A DNA stretch of 57,254 bases from Clostridia bacterium (GTDB lineage Bacteria > Bacillota > Clostridia > Oscillospirales > Acutalibacteraceae), in NCBI GenBank assembly GCA_017407755.1, contig JAFQVY010000017.1, forward strand, positions 1 through 57,254, in the 5' to 3' direction. The notes under the pieces were generated by a model that saw nothing but the letters and a program-made list of their open reading frames with translations, was not told the DNA's origin and searched no databases. The translations under genes were made by a program, and so were the position numbers. Shown piece after piece: positions 26,794 to 35,003 of the stretch. The stretch's first letter is position 1; the number at the start of each line of letters is the position of its first letter.

Positions 26794-28851
26794 TTACTGG
26801 GCCTCCTTGTAGCCTGCAATCCTTTTCTGAATTGCTGTGGCATCACGGACATTTACTTTGCCGTCTTTGTTAAAGTCGGCAATTTTGTCGGCGTGGGTGG
26901 TGTTTAAATCTTTTTTGGCAATGTTGTAGTTTTCATAGTAGCTTTCTAAGCCTGCAATATGCTTTTGCAGTAAGGTAGCATCGCGAACATTTAGCTTTAA
27001 GTCAAAGTTAACGTCGCCTGTAAGGTTACCTAAAATTCCTGCTTTAAAAACAGCGTCAAGACCTTGAACATTTTGCTCGTAAGCCTCAACAAGGGAGTAA
27101 AGTTTATTTTCTTTTGGAATATAAACCACATAGCCAAATCGTGCAGGAGCAGAGGTGTTTTCTTCGTACATTGTATAGTCACCGAAATAATAAGTGAAAT
27201 CTGCTTCTAAAAACATATTGCTGTATACTTTTATGAGTGCAAAGTCCTCGTTTTCATATTCTTCATTGTAATGAGCAAGATGGATACTGTCGTTTTCGTT
27301 TTCGGAAATTTCTAAGAGTTCAAGTACCCTGTCTTTGTATTTATAAACCGTAGGAGCAGATAAATCTTCAAAGGTAAAGCCGTGCTCTTTTGCGTATTTT
27401 TCGGCGGCAGTGCCCTTATAGCCTGCAATCACAAGGTCTTCAACCTTGCTGTATTCTAACGGAATCGCGGACCCATCGCCGTAGTAAGGGTTGTAGTAGC
27501 CAACGGAATCTGTGCCGAAGTTTTCTACAGATTCGGGAATTACAATATATTTAAGGTTCAAGCAATTAAAAAATGCATTGTCGCCGATGGCTTTTACATT
27601 TTCGGGAATAGTAAAGTTTTCAAGCCCTAAGCATCCGCTGAAAAGCCTTGAGGGGATTTCGGTAATATTATTGCTGAGCTTTACGCTCTTAAGGTTTTCG
27701 CAGGCAGAAAAACAGCCTCTGCCTATAATTTCAACGCTTTGTGAAATATTTACTGAATCAATATTATCGTTGTCCCCAAAAGCGTTTGCGGCAATAATCC
27801 GTGTGCCGTCTTTTATATTTACATTACCTGAAATTTCGCCTTTGCTGTCAAGCAGCATATCTTTGTAGTAAAGAAGACCGTCTTCCCAATTGTTTTCATC
27901 ATTTGCATAGGCGGTGCCGCTGAATACAGCGTAACCTAAGTTATCAAGGCTTTCAGGAAGAGTTACGGAAGCTAAATTTTCGCAGTTAAGAAATGCATAG
28001 TCATCAATAACTTTAACAGTTTCGGGAATGGTAATTTCTGTCAGACCGTCACAGTTCTGAAAAACCGAATCGCCGATGCGCTCAACGCTTGTCGGAATGG
28101 TGATTTCTGTAATCAGTGTACCGCGGAAAGCACCACCCTCAATGGTTGTAATTCCATTGGGAATATGGATTTCTGTTAAAGGACAATTTGAAAATGCATA
28201 TCTGTCGATAAGTGTAATATTATCGTGAAGATTTATTTTGGTAAGGGTGTCGCAATCTCTGAAAGCGGAGCCGCCGATATATTTTAAAGAGTCGGGAAGG
28301 ACTACCTCGGTTAAATCTTTGCAACCGTCAAAGGCAAGCATAGTAATAGAAACAGTGCCTTCCTTTACTTCAAATGTGCCCGAAATCTTTTTAGGGTCGG
28401 TGTCTACGAGGTGGTTGCTTACATAAAGCACTCCATTTTCCCAGTTGTCGGGATTTCTGTAGTATGCACTCTGGTCAATATACATATAGTGCATATTCTG
28501 CAAAGAGTCGGGCAGGTTGATTTCTTCGAGGTTTGTACAGCCTGCAAAAGCATCAAAGCCTATGTAGGTAACACCCTCAGGTATGGTAACGCTTTTAAGG
28601 TTTTTCTTTTCAGCAAAGGCGAGGCGGTGGATTTTGGTTACCTTTAAGCCTTCGATTTCTTCGGGTACTGTAAATTTCTCGTGAATACCAATGTAGCCAT
28701 TAAAGGCGGCGGTGCCGTCTTCAAGAATTTCGTATTTATAATCTCCCGACACAAGGTTGTCAGAAGGGTCATATTCAGCACTGACGGAAATAATGCTGAT
28801 TGCAGAAAAAAGCAGAGAAAGCGTCAGCGCCAGTGCTAACAGTTTTTTCAT
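26794..28851 (-). CDS. Secreted BspA-like leucine-rich repeat protein with C-terminal dockerin, B
   Basis: The 685-residue paralogue of A has a signal peptide and the same N-terminal start (SGDYKYEILEDGTA). LRR_5-type repeats run to about 510, then come the shared module (about 525-610) and a terminal dockerin with loops GDVNFDLKLNVRDAT and ADFNKDGKVNVRDAT. It lacks the extra C-terminal domain of A. The ATG at 28851 is chosen over 28857 because GGAAGGGG lies one base before the latter and seven before the former. It is the middle gene of the operon. LRR proteins of this kind often bind host or bacterial surfaces; the ligand is unknown. Confidence 0.9.
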   Translation of the reverse strand: MKKLLALALTLSLLFSAISIISVSAEYDPSDNLVSGDYKYEILEDGTAAFNGYIGIHEKFTVPEEIEGLKVTKIHRLAFAEKKNLKSVTIPEGVTYIGFDAFAGCTNLEEINLPDSLQNMHYMYIDQSAYYRNPDNWENGVLYVSNHLVDTDPKKISGTFEVKEGTVSITMLAFDGCKDLTEVVLPDSLKYIGGSAFRDCDTLTKINLHDNITLIDRYAFSNCPLTEIHIPNGITTIEGGAFRGTLITEITIPTSVERIGDSVFQNCDGLTEITIPETVKVIDDYAFLNCENLASVTLPESLDNLGYAVFSGTAYANDENNWEDGLLYYKDMLLDSKGEISGNVNIKDGTRIIAANAFGDNDNIDSVNISQSVEIIGRGCFSACENLKSVKLSNNITEIPSRLFSGCLGLENFTIPENVKAIGDNAFFNCLNLKYIVIPESVENFGTDSVGYYNPYYGDGSAIPLEYSKVEDLVIAGYKGTAAEKYAKEHGFTFEDLSAPTVYKYKDRVLELLEISENENDSIHLAHYNEEYENEDFALIKVYSNMFLEADFTYYFGDYTMYEENTSAPARFGYVVYIPKENKLYSLVEAYEQNVQGLDAVFKAGILGNLTGDVNFDLKLNVRDATLLQKHIAGLESYYENYNIAKKDLNTTHADKIADFNKDGKVNVRDATAIQKRIAGYKEAQ

Positions 28852-28869
28852 ATTCATACCCCTTCCGAT

Positions 28870-30522
28870 TTATTTAACTGCGGTTTCTAAAACGGTTAAG
28901 TAGCTGAAAATTTCAACCTCGGCACCGTTTTTTTCTTCGCCGTATTCATAAAGCGGCTTTTGCTCAGGATAAACTCCTGCAATGGACAAGTTTCTAAGGT
29001 TTATTTCGCCGTCGCCGTGTCGGAGTACCTCAAACTCAAAGGTAGCAAGTACCTTGTTCTCCTTAAAATTGTAGCCGTTGTAGTCGTGAGTCTGTACCTG
29101 AACATAGCCTCCGTCGTAGTGATAGTCGTCCCAGCCGTAAAGAGTAACCGAGGGTATAAGGTTGGGGCACATCTCGGCGATAAATGCATTGACATCATCG
29201 GCGGGTTTTTTGGAAACATTAATTAAAGAATCGTGGTCAAATCTCAGGTTGATGCTTCCAATGGTTTCGCTGCAGGAAAGCTCGGTGGTGATTCTGAATT
29301 TGTCACCGGGCAGGAATTTATAGGTTTCGCCTTCAAAAGTGATGTTGGCGTATCTTACGGGAACATCGGGAAGCTCAGCTTCAAAATCTTTAAAGTCGGG
29401 GTCGTCTCTGTCAACCTTTGCAAGGTGTTTCTGAATATCCGTAGCATCTCTGATGTTTACAACGCCGTCACAGTTAAAGTCAGAAACTCTTTCAGAAAAG
29501 TCAGAACCGCCGCCCTCGTGAAAGCCTGAGGCATATTCTCTGTCGGTAAAGTTTTCGATTGTGGCAAGGCACTTCTGAATTTTTGTAACGTCTCTTATGG
29601 TGATTTTGCCGTCAAAGTTAGAGTCGCCTCTTAAAGTGCCCAAGCCGTATTCGGTAAAAACGTCCATAATGCCGTCAAGCTTTGCATTGTAGGCTTCTGT
29701 TAAGGTGTGCACCTTCATATCCTTGGTGGTAATAATGTGGTAGCCGTAGATGTAGGGGTAGTAGATGTTTGATACCTGCAAAAGGTAGTCGCCAAACTCC
29801 CCTGCAGAAAGAGCAGGTGAGCACATTGTTTCGCCTGCAAAAATCAGTACGAAGTCCGGTGTAGCTGAGGCTTCTGTGTTATGGGAGTAAAGATTATGGT
29901 ACATATAATAGTAGTCGTCCCACCGTGAAATAAGTGCGGGCTCATAGTCTTCATAAAAATGCAGGGCGTACACGAGTTCATAGGGCTCAGGGGTGTAGTT
30001 TTCAATATTAAAGTAGGGACTGCCCTCTTCTTTAATACGCCACTCTACCTGCGACCAGTTGTTGCCGTGGTAATTAACCCAAGCGTTTTCAAGGGCGTCT
30101 GCCTTTAATGCCTCGGCTTTGGTGGCGTAAATAATTATATATCCTCTGTCGATTGCTGAGAAAATAAGGTGGTCTTTCTTTGATGTAAAGTTTTCATTAA
30201 AGAAAGCGTTGCTTATATCCTGCACCTTTTGGTGCTGAGCGTAAACGTATTCTTTATACTGGGCAAAAAGTGCTTCGTCAACACTTGCCGAGTATTTTGA
30301 AACGTCAGGCAAAAGGTTGTTTACCTTTACCCAAGAGGGGTAGTTGTAGATGTCGGGATACTCCTCTGAGCTTATATGTATGGTGTAATAGGAGCCGTCA
30401 TCGTCATTAAGGTGAGCGGTTTCTTCTTCAAGGGTGGGATATGTGTAAGCCGAAACCGTGGTGCCAAGGGGAATTGAAAGTATTAATGTAAGTATAAGAA
30501 TAGTTGATAACAGTTTTTTCAT
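28870..30522 (-). CDS. Secreted protein with internal dockerin and cohesin-like C-terminal domain, C
   Basis: The 550-residue product is the first gene of the operon. After a signal peptide comes an unrecognised region (about 25-215), the module shared with A and B (about 220-297), and a dockerin (about 298-370; loops GDSNFDGKITIRDVT and SDFNCDGVVNIRDAT). A beta-sandwich follows at about 385-530, with features of cohesins: LPGDKFRITTEL, INLRFDHDSL and KVLATFEFEV. If it is a cohesin, this protein carries both halves of a docking pair and could act as an adaptor. The cohesin call rests on pattern only. AAAGGAG precedes the ATG. Confidence 0.8.
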   Translation of the reverse strand: MKKLLSTILILTLILSIPLGTTVSAYTYPTLEEETAHLNDDDGSYYTIHISSEEYPDIYNYPSWVKVNNLLPDVSKYSASVDEALFAQYKEYVYAQHQKVQDISNAFFNENFTSKKDHLIFSAIDRGYIIIYATKAEALKADALENAWVNYHGNNWSQVEWRIKEEGSPYFNIENYTPEPYELVYALHFYEDYEPALISRWDDYYYMYHNLYSHNTEASATPDFVLIFAGETMCSPALSAGEFGDYLLQVSNIYYPYIYGYHIITTKDMKVHTLTEAYNAKLDGIMDVFTEYGLGTLRGDSNFDGKITIRDVTKIQKCLATIENFTDREYASGFHEGGGSDFSERVSDFNCDGVVNIRDATDIQKHLAKVDRDDPDFKDFEAELPDVPVRYANITFEGETYKFLPGDKFRITTELSCSETIGSINLRFDHDSLINVSKKPADDVNAFIAEMCPNLIPSVTLYGWDDYHYDGGYVQVQTHDYNGYNFKENKVLATFEFEVLRHGDGEINLRNLSIAGVYPEQKPLYEYGEEKNGAEVEIFSYLTVLETAVK

Positions 30523-30664
30523 ATTAATTCTCCTTTCGGGTTTTGCCTTTCACCTATTAGACGTAATTTTTTAAAAATCCTCACACTTAAATTATAAGCT
30601 TTTTGGAAAACTTTGAATATTTGGGTAAGTGAACAAATTTTGGGGCGGTTGTTTGTTTAAATCA

Positions 30665-30692
30665 ACAAAAAAGGGAAGCCGAAGCTTCCCGA
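30665..30692 (-). terminator. Intrinsic terminator of the DtxR-type gene
   Basis: GGGAAGC-CGAA-GCTTCCC is a 7-bp perfect stem followed, on the minus strand, by T6. It lies directly downstream of the repressor gene. Confidence 0.8.
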
Positions 30693-30694
30693 TT

Positions 30695-31057
30695 TTACTT
30701 ATTGACAAAGTTTTTAATAGCCTCAAAGCTTTTGTCTGAGATGTCGTGCTCGATTTTGCAGGCGTCCTCAGTGGCGGTTTCTTCGTCAACACCTAAGTTT
30801 ACAAAAAACCGAGTAAGCAAGGTGTGGCGCTCGTACATTTTTTCGGCAACTCTTTTACCCTCATCGGTAAGAGAGAGAAAGCCGTCATTGTCAGACATTA
30901 CATATCCGCCTTGCTTTAAAAGTCCTACTGCACGGCTGACACTGGGTTTTGAATACCCCATATATTCGCCTACGTCAATAGAGCGTACCGCCTTGCCTTT
31001 TTTAGAAAGTATGTAAATGGTCTCAAGGTACATTTCGCCCGATTCCTGCAAATGCAT
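30695..31057 (-). CDS. DtxR-family iron-dependent repressor, short form
   Basis: The 120-residue protein has a winged-helix DNA-binding domain (VGEYMGYSKPSVSRAVGLLK) and the dimerisation/metal domain. Likely ligands match the iron-type DtxR/IdeR primary set: M9 in GEMYLE, C100, E103 and H104 in ACKIEHDIS, with H78 in YERHTLL. MntR has Asp at the Met position and no Cys. The SH3-like third domain is absent, giving a MntR-like length. The ATG at 31057 has GGGAGGAAG upstream; longer in-frame starts are not supported. Divergent from feoA, it is the likely reader of the two inverted repeats at 31225 and 31518. Confidence 0.88.
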   Translation of the reverse strand: MHLQESGEMYLETIYILSKKGKAVRSIDVGEYMGYSKPSVSRAVGLLKQGGYVMSDNDGFLSLTDEGKRVAEKMYERHTLLTRFFVNLGVDEETATEDACKIEHDISDKSFEAIKNFVNK

Positions 31058-31188
31058 AAATTCTTCCTCCCATAAATATAGTGTATGGAGATATATTGAG
31101 TATACCACAATCTGCACAATTTGTAAATGACGGACTTTTATATGTGTGGCTTTAATTACAAAAAATGTAAAATTTTGGCTGAAAGCCC

Positions 31189-31242
31189 TTGACAATTACC
31201 TTTATTTGCATTATTATATGATGTAGTTAGCAAAGGCTAACT
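31189..31242 (+). promoter_or_regulatory. feoA promoter with DtxR-type operator
   Basis: TTGACA (31189-31194), a 17-bp spacer and TATTAT (31212-31217). The 18-bp inverted repeat AGTTAGC-AAAG-GCTAACT at 31225-31242 starts just after the -10. It resembles iron-repressor boxes built from TTAGxTTAGxCTAA-like half-sites. Repressor bound here would cover the transcription start. Confidence 0.75.
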
Positions 31243-31257
31243 GATAGGAGAGTTGTA

Positions 31258-31479
31258 ATGAATACATTAAAAGATACAAAAATCGGCCACACCGCAAGGG
31301 TGGTTAAGCTTCACGGGGAAGGCCCTGTAAAGCGCCGGATTATGGATATGGGTATTACCAAAGGCGTTGAGATTTACGTAAGAAAAGTAGCACCCTTGGG
31401 CGACCCTATGGAGCTTAATGTCAGAGGCTATGCACTTTCGCTGAGAAAGGCTGATGCTGAAATGATAGAGGTAGAGTGA
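31258..31479 (+). CDS. feoA: Ferrous iron transport protein A
   Basis: The 73-residue SH3-like protein fits FeoA in length and motifs: GHTARVVKL, RRIMDMGITKGVEI, DPMELNVRGYALSLRKADAEMI. FeoA is a small cytoplasmic partner needed for FeoB function. It is first in the feo operon, directly behind the iron-repressor operator. TAGGAGAG precedes the ATG. Confidence 0.94.
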   Translation: MNTLKDTKIGHTARVVKLHGEGPVKRRIMDMGITKGVEIYVRKVAPLGDPMELNVRGYALSLRKADAEMIEVE

Positions 31480-31517
31480 TTTTTCGGGGGACTTGGTCCC
31501 CTTGCTTAATAAGGCTT

Positions 31518-31535
31518 AGTTAGCATAGGCTAATT
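31518..31535 (+). promoter_or_regulatory. Second DtxR-type operator, between feoA and feoB
   Basis: AGTTAGC-ATAG-GCTAATT has the same half-sites and 4-bp spacer as the operator before feoA (AGTTAGCxxAGGCTAAYT in common). It lies 19 bp before feoB. No clear promoter was seen next to it, so it may block elongation or serve a weak internal promoter. Confidence 0.65.
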
Positions 31536-31553
31536 AAAGAAAAGAGGTACTGT

Positions 31554-33737
31554 ATGCAGATAAAAATTGCCCTTGCGGGCAATCCCAATTCGGGCAAAAC
31601 CACCCTGTTTAATACCCTGACAGGCTCAAATCAGTATGTTGGCAACTGGCCGGGAGTTACTGTTGAGAAAAAAGAGGGCAAATTAAAGAAGCACGAGGAC
31701 ATAGTAGTTACCGACCTTCCCGGTATTTACAGCCTTTCGCCTTATACTCTGGAAGAGGTGGTTGCAAGAAACTATCTTATTGAGGAGCGTCCCGATGTAA
31801 TACTCAATATTGTAGACGGCACAAATTTAGAGCGTAACCTTTACCTTACAACTCAGCTTATGGAAATCGGCATTCCCGTGGTGGTTGCCATCAATATGAT
31901 GGACGTTGTAAGAAAACAAGGGGACAAAATCGACACCGAGCTTTTAGGCAAAAGGCTTAAGTGCCCTGTGGTGGAAATTTCCGCACTTAAAAGCGAGGGC
32001 ATAGAAGAAGCCGCCGAGCTTGCTATTACATACGCGAAAAACGGCAATCCTATGCCTAAGCATATTTTTTCGGGCACAGTTGAACACGCCATAGCTCATA
32101 TTGAAGAAGCGGCAATTCACAATATGCCCGAAGAACAGCAGAGGTTCTTTGCCATAAAGCTTTTTGAGCGTGACCGCCATGTGCTTTGCAAATTAAAGCT
32201 TGACGAAAAAATCGTCAAGCACATGGAAAACGACATCAAAGCAGTTGAAATTGAGCTTGATGACGATGCCGAGGCAATTATTATTAACGAGCGTTACCTG
32301 TATATTGACAAAATACTTAAGGGTTGTTACATAAAGAAAAGTATAGGCAGGCTTACTCTTTCTGATAAAATCGACAGAATCGTCACCAACCGTATACTTG
32401 CAATCCCGATTTTTATTCTTGCAATGCTTTTGGTTTATGCAATTTCAATCGGCACAGTAGGTAACTGGACAGTTCTGTTTATGAACGACGGCCTTTTCGG
32501 CTCTTTTTCTGAATGTGTTGCGGCAGGGGACTTGCCCTCCTTTATGGGTTCTTGGGTAAGCGTTCCCGAATTTCTGGACACACTTTTGCTTGATGCAAGC
32601 GGCAGTCCCATAATTGCTCCTTGGCTTTACAGCCTTGTGCAGGAGGGTATCGTTGCAGGTGTTGGTGCAATTTTAGGCTTTGTGCCTCAGATGCTTATTC
32701 TTTTCCTGCTTTTATCTCTTCTTGAAGATTGCGGCTATATGGCACGAGTTGCCTTTATTATGGACAGAGTTTTCAGACGCTTCGGTCTTTCGGGCAAGTC
32801 CTTTATTCCTATGCTTGTTGCTTCAGGCTGCGGTGTGCCGGGAATTATGGCAAGCCGTACCATTGAAAGCGAGAGGGATAGAAAAATTACGGTTATGACC
32901 ACAGGTTTTATTCCCTGCGGCGCAAAGATGCCTATTGTGGGACTTATTGCAGGTGCCCTTTTTGGCGGCAGTGCATGGATTGCAACGGCGGCTTATTTTA
33001 TAGGCATCGGTGCAGTTGTGGTTTCGGGCGTTATTCTTAAAAAGCTTAAGGCTTTTGCAGGAAATCCCGCTCCCTTTGTTATGGAGCTTCCCTCTTACCA
33101 CGCTCCTGTTCCCAAAAATTTTCTCAGAGCAACCTGGGAAAGAGGCTGGTCCTTTATCAAGCGTGCAGGTACGGTTATTTTTGCCGCAAGTGTGATTATC
33201 TGGGTGCTTAATTCCCTTAGCTTTGACGGCGGTTTTCATTATATAACCGATGAAACAGGCGGTGCTTCTATTCTTGAATTAATCGGAAACGCTATTTCAT
33301 GGCTCTTCATTCCTTTGGGCTTTGGCAACTGGCAGTCAGCCGTTGCTACCATTATGGGACTAATGGCTAAGGAAGAGGTTGTAAGCGTTCTTGAAGAGCT
33401 TGCTACAATGAGCGGCGAAGGTGCAACCGTTGCCGATGCAATCTTTGGCGGTTCTGCCTTGGCGGGATTTAGCTTCCTTGTGTTTAACCTTCTTTGTGCT
33501 CCTTGCTTTGCCGCAATGGGTGCCATTAAGAGAGAGATGAACAACTGGAAGTGGACTGCTTTTGCAATCGGTTATATGTGTGTATTTGCTTATATGATTT
33601 CGCTTATTATTTATCAGTTCGGACTTCTCTTTACGGGAAACATAAACGTAGCGGGACTTATCTTTGCCGTTGCGGCACTTGCATTTCTTGTGTTTATGGT
33701 GGTTCGCCCCAATAAATTTAAAGAAATCAAAATTTAA
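31554..33737 (+). CDS. feoB: Ferrous iron transport protein B
   Basis: The 727-residue inner-membrane Fe(II) importer has an N-terminal G domain: G1 GNPNSGKTT, G3 DLPGIYS, G4 NMMD and G5-like ISALKSEG. A helical region and the membrane core with two Gate motifs (LEDCGYMARVAF and CGVPGIMASR) follow. Length is near typical. It is cotranscribed with feoA and the small peptide gene behind it. Confidence 0.97.
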   Translation: MQIKIALAGNPNSGKTTLFNTLTGSNQYVGNWPGVTVEKKEGKLKKHEDIVVTDLPGIYSLSPYTLEEVVARNYLIEERPDVILNIVDGTNLERNLYLTTQLMEIGIPVVVAINMMDVVRKQGDKIDTELLGKRLKCPVVEISALKSEGIEEAAELAITYAKNGNPMPKHIFSGTVEHAIAHIEEAAIHNMPEEQQRFFAIKLFERDRHVLCKLKLDEKIVKHMENDIKAVEIELDDDAEAIIINERYLYIDKILKGCYIKKSIGRLTLSDKIDRIVTNRILAIPIFILAMLLVYAISIGTVGNWTVLFMNDGLFGSFSECVAAGDLPSFMGSWVSVPEFLDTLLLDASGSPIIAPWLYSLVQEGIVAGVGAILGFVPQMLILFLLLSLLEDCGYMARVAFIMDRVFRRFGLSGKSFIPMLVASGCGVPGIMASRTIESERDRKITVMTTGFIPCGAKMPIVGLIAGALFGGSAWIATAAYFIGIGAVVVSGVILKKLKAFAGNPAPFVMELPSYHAPVPKNFLRATWERGWSFIKRAGTVIFAASVIIWVLNSLSFDGGFHYITDETGGASILELIGNAISWLFIPLGFGNWQSAVATIMGLMAKEEVVSVLEELATMSGEGATVADAIFGGSALAGFSFLVFNLLCAPCFAAMGAIKREMNNWKWTAFAIGYMCVFAYMISLIIYQFGLLFTGNINVAGLIFAVAALAFLVFMVVRPNKFKEIKI

Positions 33738-33755
33738 AAATAAGGAGGCTTTCTG

Positions 33756-33914
33756 ATGAATTGGCAGACATGGTTGGTTTTAGGCATAATTGCTGTGATT
33801 TTTGCGGCAATTGTGGTAGTTTCGCTTATTAACAAGAAAAAAGGCAAGACTTCTTGCTCTTGCGGATGCTCAGGCTGTGCAATGAAGGATGCCTGTCATA
33901 AAGCCAAACAATAA
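33756..33914 (+). CDS. FeoB-associated Cys-rich membrane peptide
   Basis: This 52-residue protein has one N-terminal membrane helix (residues about 5-25), a KKKGK stop-transfer patch and a Cys-rich tail with Cys at 34, 36, 38, 41 and 47. Short peptides of this layout often follow feoB in Clostridia (FeoB-associated Cys-rich family). Their role is probably to assist iron transfer through FeoB, like FeoC. AAGGAGG sits at the right distance, 18 bp after feoB. Confidence 0.85.
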   Translation: MNWQTWLVLGIIAVIFAAIVVVSLINKKKGKTSCSCGCSGCAMKDACHKAKQ

Positions 33915-33919
33915 ATTAC

Positions 33920-33967
33920 TGTTCCACATCTGAAACGTAAGTTTTGGGTGTGGAACTATATTTTTTT
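33920..33967 (+). terminator. Intrinsic terminator of the feo operon
   Basis: GTTCCACA pairs with TGTGGAAC, with further pairing (GAAAC/GTTTT) inside, followed by a T7 run. Confidence 0.85.
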
Positions 33968-33978
33968 GACGAAATCTA

Positions 33979-34007
33979 TTGACAATGTTCCAAAAATGTT
34001 GTAATAT
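33979..34007 (+). promoter_or_regulatory. Promoter of the HTH-nucleotidyltransferase/transporter operon
   Basis: TTGACA (33979-33984), a 17-bp spacer and TAATAT (34002-34007). Transcription would begin near 34014, leaving a leader of about 80 nt. Confidence 0.7.
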
Positions 34008-34026
34008 TTTAAAAAATGAACGCAAA

Positions 34027-34063
34027 GCCCTGTTTTTATCCATAAAATACAGGGCGTTTTTAT
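34027..34063 (+). terminator. Attenuator-like terminator in the operon leader
   Basis: GCCCTGT pairs with ACAGGGC and TTTTAT with ATAAAA (one bulge), followed by GTTTTTATTT. It lies between the promoter and the first gene, so some control must allow read-through. No alternative antiterminator pairing was evident by eye. Confidence 0.65.
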
Positions 34064-34096
34064 TTCATTAAAGGTTTTTTAGGAAAGGAAATGAAA

Positions 34097-34993
34097 ATGA
34101 GTACATTCGAGCTGAGTCGCAAGCAGTTTGCTCTGCTTACATATCTGGAACGAATAAACGCCAAAAAAAGCCAACGTGAAATTTCTGAGGAAACAGGCTT
34201 TTCTCTTGGTTCTGTCAGCCGCCACCTTGAGGCTTTAAGAAACGAAGGTCTTATTGACGGCACAGTTGTTACTAAAAAAGGCTACGAAGTTTTAGAGCCT
34301 TACAGAGTAAAGCGAGCGGTTTTTATTGCCGCAGGCTTTGGTTCACGACTTGTTCCCATTACCCTTAACACTCCCAAGCCTCTTGTTCGTGTTAACGGCA
34401 CAAGAATGATTGACACCTTGCTTGATGCAGTTGTTAATGCAGGCATTGAGGAAATTTATATTGTAAGAGGTTATCTGGGCGAGCAGTTTGACCAGCTTCT
34501 TTATAAATATCCCAACATCAAGTTTATTGAAAATCCCATTTACAACGAGGCAAACAACATTTCTTCTGCTTATATCGCCAGAGAGCTTTTGCAGAACGCT
34601 TATGTTTTTGAGGCGGACCTGGTGCTTTATAACCCCAATCTTATTACAAAGTATCAGTACACATCAAACTACTTGGGTGTTCCTACTCCCAAAACCGATG
34701 ACTGGTGCTTCGAGGTTAAAAACCACGTTATCACCAAGCTTTGTATCGGCGGCACTGATTGCTACCACATGTTTGGTATTTCTTACTGGAATGCCGAGGA
34801 CGGCAAAAAGCTCGAAAGCGACATCGAAAAGGTGTTTAAGCTTCCCGGCGGCAAAGAAAGGTATTGGGACCAGGTTTCCCTTGAATACTGTATAAAGAAC
34901 TATCAGGTTGAGGTAAGACCCTGCAGCTTTGAGGATATTATCGAAATTGATACCTACAACGACCTGAAAAACTTAGACCACACTTATATTTAA
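34097..34993 (+). CDS. HTH-nucleotidyltransferase fusion (LicC/PntC-like)
   Basis: The 298-residue protein joins a winged HTH (residues about 5-65; REISEETGFSLGSVSRHLEALRN) to a sugar-nucleotidyltransferase-fold domain (about 75-298). The latter has the NTP-binding signature AAGFGSRLVPITLNTPKPLV, an Asp in FEADLVLY and EIDTYNDL near the end. The domain resembles choline-phosphate or phosphonate cytidylyltransferases. The ATG at 34097 is preferred to 34091, which lies too close to AGGAAAGGA. Fusion to an HTH and position before an ABC importer suggest that it activates the imported compound with CTP and also regulates uptake. The substrate is inferred, not shown. Confidence 0.8.
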   Translation: MSTFELSRKQFALLTYLERINAKKSQREISEETGFSLGSVSRHLEALRNEGLIDGTVVTKKGYEVLEPYRVKRAVFIAAGFGSRLVPITLNTPKPLVRVNGTRMIDTLLDAVVNAGIEEIYIVRGYLGEQFDQLLYKYPNIKFIENPIYNEANNISSAYIARELLQNAYVFEADLVLYNPNLITKYQYTSNYLGVPTPKTDDWCFEVKNHVITKLCIGGTDCYHMFGISYWNAEDGKKLESDIEKVFKLPGGKERYWDQVSLEYCIKNYQVEVRPCSFEDIIEIDTYNDLKNLDHTYI

Positions 34994-35003
34994 GAGGTAT
35001 GTT

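Noticed and set aside
30695-31057. Manganese repressor MntR
   Set aside because: The MntR-type Asp at the first ligand is Met here and a Cys precedes Glu-His, the iron-type DtxR pattern; the neighbour is feo.
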